From assembly GCA_009904025.1 (NCBI GenBank), contig WYEE01000043.1:1-12150 (forward strand): a DNA stretch of 12,150 nt, in the 5' to 3' direction. The position numbers were made by a program, and so were the translations under genes. Each line of letters opens with the position of its first letter. The stretch's first letter is position 1. Below are positions 7,481 to 12,150 of this stretch, piece by piece. The DNA is from Thermogladius sp. Lineage in GTDB: Archaea > Thermoproteota > Thermoprotei_A > Sulfolobales > Desulfurococcaceae. The notes under the pieces are model-generated. The model did not search any database. It saw nothing but the letters and a program-made list of their open reading frames with translations, and had not been told where the DNA came from.

Positions 7481-9886
7481 ATGATGGAAATAGAGTTCTA
7501 CATGCTAGACGACACGTATGAGGTAATCGGGAACGAGCCTCACGTGCTTATCTACGGGGTTTCAAGAGATGGGAGAAGGATACTCCTGAGGGACAGACGC
7601 TTCAGACCATACTTCTACGTTGTCTTATCGGATGACTCGGACCCGAATGCGATGGCGAAGAAAATTAAGGCTCTCTCAGAGCCCTCTTCCCCTATCATAG
7701 ACGTGAGCCCCGTGGAGAGAAAGTATTTCGGTAAGCCTGTTAAAGCCCTCAAAGTAACCACAGTGATACCTGAGAGCGTCAGGAGGTATAGGGAGAGGAT
7801 CAGGGGGTTACCGGGTATTTTAGAAGTGCTTGAAGCAGACGTGAGGTTCAGCTTAAGGTACATCTTGGACAATAATCTGAGGCCATGTGGATGGCACAGA
7901 GCTGAAGTGGTCGAGATCCCGAAGAAGCCTGGTCTAAGAGTTGAAGCCGAGTACGAGGTTGTAGGCCCAATAGAGTCCCTGGAAGACTCTACTCCCCCAC
8001 GCGACCTTAGGATACTGGCTTTTGATGTAGAGGCCTACTCCAAGACAGGTAGCCCGAAGCCTAGTCAAGACCCTGTTATCATCATAGGGGTTATGAACGA
8101 TAAGGGGGAGTTTAAATCCTTCACGGCGAACGGGCTGGACGATAAGGATGCTTTACAGGGGTTCGTGAAGTATGTGGTAGAGTACGACCCTGATATAATT
8201 GTCGGCTACAACTCGGATTTATTCGATTGGCCTTACCTCCTCGAGAGGGGTAGGAAGCTTGGATTGAAGATAGATGTGTCGAGGAGGCTTGGCGTAGAGC
8301 CTCAGACGAGCACGTACGGCCATGTGAGCGTGCAGGGGAGGCTTAACGTCGATTTATACAGGTTTGCCGAGGAGATACCTGAGATCAAGGTTAAGAGCCT
8401 GGATGTTGTGGCCGATTACCTCGGTGTCATGAAAAGGTCTGAGAGGACTCTAGTAGACTACACCGAGTTCCCCAAATACTGGGACGACCCCTCGAAGAGG
8501 AGTGTCCTGTTGAAGTACAATGAAGACGACGTGAAGTCCACTATGGGCTTGGCTGAAAAATTCCTCCCCTTCGCAATGCAACTATCCTACTTGACCAGGC
8601 TACCCTTAGACCAGGTTGGGGCGGCGAGTGTCGGTAATAGACTTGAATGGTTCCTAATGTACGAGGCCATGAAGGCGGGTGAGCTGATACCCAACAGGGA
8701 GGAGAAGGAGGCTGAGCCCTACAAGGGTGCGGTTGTTTTACAGCCTGTTAAAGGGATACACGACGATGTAGCTGTGCTAGACTTCTCCAGCATGTACCCC
8801 AACCTTATGATCAAGCATAATGTGGGCCCCGACACCATTGAGAGAGAGGGGGAGTGCTCACCTGAAACACACAATATAGCACCCGAGGTGGGTCACTGCT
8901 TCAGGAGAGAGCCGCCGGGGTTCTTCAAGAGCGTTCTAACAAAACTGTTGGAGTTAAGGAGGACTATTAGGAGCGAGTTGAAGAAGCACCGGCCTGACAG
9001 CGTTGAGTATAGGTTGCTGGACGAGAGGCAGAGAGCGGTTAAAATACTCGCCAACGCCGCCTACGGCTACATGGGGTGGATAGGCGCTAGATGGTACTGC
9101 AGGGAGTGCGCTGAGGCTGTTACAGCGTGGGGTAGAGATACTATCACGAGAGTGATCAAATACGCTGAGAGCATTGGGTTGAAGGTAATCTACGGTGACA
9201 CCGACTCAATATTCGTCAAATACGACAAGGAGAAAGTGGAGAAGCTGGTGAAATACGTTGAGGGGGAGCTAGGATTAGAGATCAAGATCGACAAGTTGTA
9301 TAAGAGAGTATTCTTCACAGAGGCGAAGAAGAGGTACGCCGGCCTACTAGAAGACGGGCGCGTAGACATAGTCGGATTCGAGGCTGTGAGAGGGGATTGG
9401 GCTGAGCTAGCCAAGGAGGTTCAAGAGGAGATAACAGAGATACTCCTGAGAGAGGGGGACTTGGAGAAGGCTATAGAGTACGTGAGGAATGTTGTCAGCC
9501 GGGTTAAATCAGGGCTCATACCCCTTGAGAAGCTCATTATATGGAAGACTCTAACCAAGAAGCCGGAGGAGTATTCAGCAGAGGCACCGCACGTGTCGGC
9601 TGCTAGGAAGCTCATGAAGAGAGGTATCAGAGTGGACATCAACGATAAGATAGGCTTCGTCGTCGTTAAGGGTGGTGGGAGGATATCTGACAGGGCTGAA
9701 CCATACATTTTCGTCAAGGACCCTAAGATGCTCGACGACGCATACTACATCGACCACCAGGTTATACCGGCTGCTATGAGGATACTCGGGTACTTCGGGG
9801 TCACGGAGGCGCAGTTGAAAAAAGCCTCCCAGCAAACCCCGAGCCAGAGGAGCCTACTCGACTTCCTGAAGCAGAAGAAAAACTAG
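7481..9886 (+). CDS. polB: Family B replicative DNA polymerase with 3'-5' exonuclease (PolB3-like)
   Basis: The 801-residue enzyme copies DNA and proofreads. Exonuclease motifs: Exo I FDVEAYS (D182, E184), Exo II NSDLFD (N244, D249), Exo III YNEDD (Y346, D350). Polymerase motifs: A DFSSMYP (D434), B KILANAAYG (K521-G529), C YGDTDS (D573, D575), then KKRY at 616-619. The DFSSMYPNLM form of motif A is of the type seen in PolB3 of crenarchaea and PolB of some euryarchaea. Cysteines C458/C473 and C540/C543 match the spacing of the two disulfide pairs known in hyperthermophilic archaeal B polymerases. The tail has a PIP box, QRSLLDFL at 789-796, for the PCNA clamp. All catalytic residues are intact and there is no intein. 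An alternative start is ATG 7484. It ends one base from the end of dnaG on the opposite strand. Confidence 0.95.
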   Translation: MMEIEFYMLDDTYEVIGNEPHVLIYGVSRDGRRILLRDRRFRPYFYVVLSDDSDPNAMAKKIKALSEPSSPIIDVSPVERKYFGKPVKALKVTTVIPESVRRYRERIRGLPGILEVLEADVRFSLRYILDNNLRPCGWHRAEVVEIPKKPGLRVEAEYEVVGPIESLEDSTPPRDLRILAFDVEAYSKTGSPKPSQDPVIIIGVMNDKGEFKSFTANGLDDKDALQGFVKYVVEYDPDIIVGYNSDLFDWPYLLERGRKLGLKIDVSRRLGVEPQTSTYGHVSVQGRLNVDLYRFAEEIPEIKVKSLDVVADYLGVMKRSERTLVDYTEFPKYWDDPSKRSVLLKYNEDDVKSTMGLAEKFLPFAMQLSYLTRLPLDQVGAASVGNRLEWFLMYEAMKAGELIPNREEKEAEPYKGAVVLQPVKGIHDDVAVLDFSSMYPNLMIKHNVGPDTIEREGECSPETHNIAPEVGHCFRREPPGFFKSVLTKLLELRRTIRSELKKHRPDSVEYRLLDERQRAVKILANAAYGYMGWIGARWYCRECAEAVTAWGRDTITRVIKYAESIGLKVIYGDTDSIFVKYDKEKVEKLVKYVEGELGLEIKIDKLYKRVFFTEAKKRYAGLLEDGRVDIVGFEAVRGDWAELAKEVQEEITEILLREGDLEKAIEYVRNVVSRVKSGLIPLEKLIIWKTLTKKPEEYSAEAPHVSAARKLMKRGIRVDINDKIGFVVVKGGGRISDRAEPYIFVKDPKMLDDAYYIDHQVIPAAMRILGYFGVTEAQLKKASQQTPSQRSLLDFLKQKKN

Positions 9887-9887
9887 T

Positions 9888-11084
9888 CTACATGAACTCG
9901 GAGAAGGTTAACACGAGGATTTCCGGCGGCTTGAACGTTATCTTCCCTACCTTAGCCCCCACAACAATCTTAACGTTCTTTTCCACAGCTTTATCCAACA
10001 ACCTCTGCGTCACGATCCCGTCGAATACTACAGCGTTAACATTGTTCTCCGGGAGCTTGGAGAGCTCGTCCACGAGATCCCTGGTTGGGATCCTCTTGAT
10101 TTTACCCCAGTTACTGTCGTATAATATCGCCTCCAGCGTCCCCAGGAGCGATTTAATGTCCTCGACGATGCCCGCCGGCAAGGCGATCTCCTCTCTACGA
10201 GTCTCCTCCACCTCTCCTCTAGCCTTCTCCTGCGCCTGCAGTAGTTGCTGAGCGTCCTTAGACCCCTCCTTCACCAGGTTCTCAAGGTAGGTCTTGTAGT
10301 CGACAGCCTTGCTTAAAGCCTCCTCGATCTCCTTACCAGTCAACTCCTCGACCTCCTTACCCGGCGGCGCGCTGGCTATTGAGTCGACTTTAATGTTCCT
10401 CAGCAACTCTTTGAGTATCAACTCCCCCACATGATCCCCGTCAACGAAGACTATCGTCTTCTTCTTTTTAGATAGCTCTCTAACAGTCTCCGGTATCTTC
10501 CTCGCTCCCCCGATAGCGATAGCGTTTTTAATCCCATACCTCAGGAGGTTTATTACGTCGGCTCTACCCTCGACAATTATAATCGTATCGGATTTATCGA
10601 CATCGGGGCCGGCTGGAAGCTCCTCTTTACCGTACGAGATCGGTTCCGGAAGCTTGAGGAGTTCCTGTATATCCTGGATTATCTCCTTTAAATCAGGCGA
10701 CTTCTCCTTACTCCACTTCTTCAATATCTCCACGGCTCTATCCATGATCTTCTTGATCTTCTCGATCCTCAAATCCACTATCTCGACAACCTCAAGTTTA
10801 GCGTCGTAGGGGCCCACCCTATCCACGCTCTCTATCATAGCCGCTAAGAGGGCTGTTTCAACCCTATCCAGGTTGCTCGGTATTTGTATCTCCCCGACAG
10901 TCTTACTTCCCTGAACCTTAGTGTTCACGATGATCCTGCCGACCCTACCCTTATCCTGGAGCACCTTCAAGTCGAATTGCTCGCCGAACAAGCCCTCCGT
11001 CTGGCCGAATAACGCGCCGATTATATCATGCTTCTCAACCGTGCCGTCCACGTGGATACGTGCCCTAATAAGATACTTGCTCAT
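9888..11084 (-). CDS. dnaG: Archaeal DnaG (TOPRIM primase-like protein, exosome-associated)
   Basis: Archaeal DnaG is a stable part of the RNA exosome, where it helps bind poly(A)-rich RNA; primase activity has been reported for a crenarchaeal member. Counting from the ATG at 11084 (398 residues), the N-terminal domain contains the archaeal DnaG hallmark GALFGQTEGL. A central TOPRIM domain (~165-245) has the acidic E172 in IVEGRADV and D215/D217 in FVDGDHVGE. A charged, probably helical stretch follows (~240-305), then a C-terminal domain. No bacterial N-terminal zinc-binding domain is present, as usual in archaea. An in-frame TTG at 11105 would add seven residues. The ATG is preferred because family members begin M(S)KY and the TATA box predicts a transcript start near 11105, leaving a 20-nt leader. 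It converges on polB with one base between stop codons. Confidence 0.93.
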   Translation of the reverse strand: MSKYLIRARIHVDGTVEKHDIIGALFGQTEGLFGEQFDLKVLQDKGRVGRIIVNTKVQGSKTVGEIQIPSNLDRVETALLAAMIESVDRVGPYDAKLEVVEIVDLRIEKIKKIMDRAVEILKKWSKEKSPDLKEIIQDIQELLKLPEPISYGKEELPAGPDVDKSDTIIIVEGRADVINLLRYGIKNAIAIGGARKIPETVRELSKKKKTIVFVDGDHVGELILKELLRNIKVDSIASAPPGKEVEELTGKEIEEALSKAVDYKTYLENLVKEGSKDAQQLLQAQEKARGEVEETRREEIALPAGIVEDIKSLLGTLEAILYDSNWGKIKRIPTRDLVDELSKLPENNVNAVVFDGIVTQRLLDKAVEKNVKIVVGAKVGKITFKPPEILVLTFSEFM

Positions 11085-11125
11085 AAATTCCACTCTGCGA
11101 GCCAAGATACTTTCAAACTAAAAAT

Positions 11126-11135
11126 GTTTTAAAAC
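11126..11135 (-). promoter_or_regulatory. TATA box of dnaG
   Basis: GTTTTAAAAC, itself a perfect palindrome, is centred ~26 bp upstream of 11105. The predicted transcript therefore starts about 20 nt before the ATG at 11084, or exactly on the alternative TTG at 11105. The neighbouring gene upstream is codirectional, so only one direction has an obvious use here. Confidence 0.55.
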
Positions 11136-11322
11136 CCTAAATTAAGGTGTGGTTACAGCATCCTCAATGTAAATCCTTTACAGTTGAGCACCAATAAACA
11201 TTTACGATGGGGGCAGGTTGTTGGGAATCGGTTCCAGTTTCTCAGCCTATCACAAGCTCTTACTCGATTAAACACGTCTTCTATTCAAGGTCTCCCTCTC
11301 GTTAAACATTTAATCTCCTATA
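11136..11322. other. Unassigned spacer between rpl37e and dnaG
   Basis: About 190 bp between the end of rpl37e and the dnaG TATA box carry no convincing gene. I see small inverted repeats (GTAAA-TCC-TTTAC at 11169-11181; TGGGA/TTCCA at 11222-11235) and three loosely similar TAAACA-containing AT-rich patches (about 11196, 11269, 11303). I find no tRNA, no good C/D-box pair and no poly-T terminator. A 32-codon plus-strand frame at 11207-11305 has no supporting signal. Confidence 0.4.
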
Positions 11323-11511
11323 TCAGACTATTCTAACCCTGTTCACTTTCTTGTTAGCCCACCTGTATCTTCTAATCCTCTTGCTCCTACCGAAGCCGCA
11401 TGCCGCGCAGTAGCCTTTAGCCACGTTGAAGCTGTGTCTACCACACCTCCTACACCTAATATGAGTTTTACTACGCCCGTGTTTACCCATTGAAGTGGTT
11501 CCTTTAACCAT
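11323..11511 (-). CDS. rpl37e: Large ribosomal subunit protein eL37 (L37e)
   Basis: This is a small zinc-ribbon protein of the 50S subunit that binds 23S rRNA, present in archaea and eukaryotes. The 62 residues are full length and very basic. Two CxxC pairs (C20, C23, C35, C38) form the zinc site. The opening MVKGTTSMGK and the THIRCRRCG and YCAACGFG segments are family hallmarks. The ATG at 11511 fits the family start. A GAGGGG Shine-Dalgarno overlaps the lsm stop codon a few bases upstream. Only 11 nt separate it from lsm, and the lsm-rpl37e pair is a conserved archaeal arrangement, so the two are read as one operon. Confidence 0.95.
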   Translation of the reverse strand: MVKGTTSMGKHGRSKTHIRCRRCGRHSFNVAKGYCAACGFGRSKRIRRYRWANKKVNRVRIV

Positions 11512-11515
11512 GTTT

Positions 11516-11524
11516 CAGCCCCTC
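11516..11524 (-). promoter_or_regulatory. Shine-Dalgarno site of rpl37e overlapping the lsm stop
   Basis: On the minus strand GAGGGGCTG runs from within the lsm TGA stop codon toward the rpl37e ATG, with the GAGGGG core about 6-7 nt upstream of it. This is the usual layout for internal genes of an archaeal operon and suggests translational coupling. Confidence 0.5.
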
Positions 11525-11753
11525 AGGCTTGTAGTGGTGATATGAGTACCACAGTGTCCCCTCTTATAACCAATGTGCCCAGTTTCCTGCTAGAGCCGTC
11601 TCCTTTAACCTCCTCCGCATCCTCTAGCACTATGTTCAAATGCTGGTCGTAGCTCCTCAGCTTACCTCTTATAGACACCTCGCCCTTCATCTTGATCAAA
11701 ACTATTTTACCAATATTCTCCTCGAGCAGCTTGTATGTTGTCTCAACACTCAT
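11523..11753 (-). CDS. lsm: Sm-like archaeal protein (SmAP/LSm)
   Basis: SmAPs form heptameric rings that bind U-rich RNA and are linked to RNA metabolism. Counting from the ATG at 11753 (76 residues), the Sm1 motif covers ~14-48 and includes YDQHLNIVLEDAEE with RNA-contacting H38 and N40. Sm2 is at ~59-73 and includes the IRGD loop (R64-D66). A GTG at 11801 in the same frame would add 16 residues, but it falls directly on the TATA element, upstream of any possible transcript start, and family members begin near MSVETT. An AGGGATG purine-rich site (11760-11766) precedes the chosen ATG. It is the first gene of the lsm-rpl37e operon and divergent from the PUA-domain gene. Confidence 0.93.
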   Translation of the reverse strand: MSVETTYKLLEENIGKIVLIKMKGEVSIRGKLRSYDQHLNIVLEDAEEVKGDGSSRKLGTLVIRGDTVVLISPLQA

Positions 11754-11801
11754 GAAGACATCCCTAGACCGGTATCTAATGCGTGTTAAAATATTTGGCA
11801 C

Positions 11802-11811
11802 TATTTAAATA
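11802..11811. promoter_or_regulatory. Palindromic TATA element between lsm and PUA gene
   Basis: TATTTAAATA is a perfect palindrome. Rightward, a start ~26 bp from its centre is at about 11833, one base from the PUA gene ATG at 11834, implying a leaderless message. Leftward, the start would be near 11780, giving lsm a ~27-nt leader that keeps its purine-rich ribosome site. A second AT-rich patch (AAATATTTTAA, about 11787-11797) could serve lsm instead. Confidence 0.6.
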
Positions 11812-11833
11812 CTTGACTAGCAAGGTCTAGGGT

Positions 11834-12150
11834 ATGCTGAGACACCCTATATCCAAGAAGGATAAGAAGAGCTTGCTCCAGGAGATCTCGAGGCTATACA
11901 GCTTCCTCAACTTAGACTACGACCAGCCATTCGAGCACGGTAGAGATGATGAGGGGGAGTACTTGATACTGGGGAGGGATATAGTGTTGTTTAAAACAGG
12001 CTCTAAATGGATCCCATCGCTCAAGTACATCATTAAGAACAACATTAAGCCCTCGCCCGTGCTCTACGTTGATAGAGGGGCGGTGAACGCGTTGCTGAGA
12101 GGGGCTGATTTAATGGCGCCCGGTGTCAGAGGTGTTGAAGGCTCCTTCAA
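11834..12150 (+). CDS. PUA-domain RNA-binding protein, MCT-1/DUF1947-like (3' end cut by window)
   Basis: The frame is open from ATG 11834 to the window edge, giving 105 residues. The first ~75 residues match the 'pre-PUA' part of archaeal proteins related to eukaryotic MCT-1/Tma20 (short basic helix, GEYLILGRDIVLF, then WIPSLKYII). A PUA domain begins at ~77 with LYVDRGAV followed by the typical LLRGADLMAPGVRG. Eukaryotic relatives act in 40S recycling and reinitiation; the archaeal role is not settled and RNA or ribosome binding is inferred. No Shine-Dalgarno is expected because the TATA spacing predicts a leaderless transcript. About 50-60 more residues should lie beyond the window. Confidence 0.82.
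   Translation, partial: MLRHPISKKDKKSLLQEISRLYSFLNLDYDQPFEHGRDDEGEYLILGRDIVLFKTGSKWIPSLKYIIKNNIKPSPVLYVDRGAVNALLRGADLMAPGVRGVEGSF

Noticed and set aside
11085..11105. TTG start adding seven residues to DnaG
   Set aside because: The extension is not typical of the family and there is no ribosome site before it. A leaderless start at exactly 11105 remains possible, so this is a preference, not proof.
11222..11235. GGGAATCGGTTCC resembling a tRNA T-arm
   Set aside because: The order of the conserved bases is wrong (no GGTTCRA loop in a proper stem) and no acceptor, D or anticodon arm can be built around it.
11240..11258. Minus-strand GTGATAG-G-CTGA resembling C/D-box sRNA boxes
   Set aside because: The C-like and D-like elements are one base apart with no guide space, and no second box pair is present at normal spacing.
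11207..11305. Small plus-strand frame (32 codons, ATG start) in the rpl37e-dnaG spacer
   Set aside because: No Shine-Dalgarno, no well-placed TATA box, no recognisable product; length is expected by chance.
11754..11801. GTG start adding 16 residues to the Sm protein
   Set aside because: The codon overlaps the TATA element, so it would lie upstream of the predicted transcript start. The family begins at the internal MSVETT.

Overview
This window comes from a hyperthermophilic archaeon, most likely a crenarchaeote of the Desulfurococcales type. The evidence is a set of archaeal information-processing genes: archaeal Pelota, DnaG with an archaeal N-terminus, a family B DNA polymerase of the PolB3 kind, an Sm-like archaeal protein, zinc-ribbon L37e and an archaeal SRP (7S) RNA. 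Several genes start with TTG, promoters are TATA-type (TTTAAA cores) and spacing suggests some leaderless or short-leader messages. I see no insertion sequence, CRISPR array, tRNA or rRNA. The exact genus cannot be fixed by eye.

Layout. Positions 1-2943 (minus) hold a large secreted family 57 glycoside hydrolase of amylopullulanase type, cut off at its C-terminus by the window edge. It is divergent from threonine synthase (3058-4140, plus). Threonine synthase ends exactly where the SRP RNA gene (4141-4435, minus) ends, so the two are tail to tail with no spacer. Upstream of the SRP RNA, on the same strand, is a PDZ-containing M50/site-2-type membrane protease (4470-5540, minus).

A 51-bp divergent spacer leads to a plus-strand run: a MNT-type nucleotidyltransferase (5592-6347), Pelota (6359-7420, 11 bp downstream, TTG start) and DNA polymerase B (7481-9886) with its own TATA box. 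The polymerase gene meets dnaG (9888-11084, minus) tail to tail with a single base between them. After a 238-bp spacer comes the minus-strand operon lsm-rpl37e (11753 to 11323). It is divergent from a plus-strand PUA-domain gene (from 11834) that runs off the window.

How the genes fit together. Most of the window is housekeeping: protein targeting (SRP RNA), membrane proteolysis (M50), ribosome rescue (Pelota), replication (PolB with a PCNA-binding tail), RNA turnover or priming (DnaG), RNA binding (SmAP, PUA protein) and the ribosome (L37e). The accessory metabolic part is the extracellular starch/pullulan hydrolase. The most notable points are the SRP RNA gene abutting the thrC stop codon, two divergent gene pairs whose only good TATA element is a perfect palindrome placed to serve both directions, and an uncharacterised nucleotidyltransferase tightly coupled to Pelota. 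I did not find a convincing new defence or mobile system.
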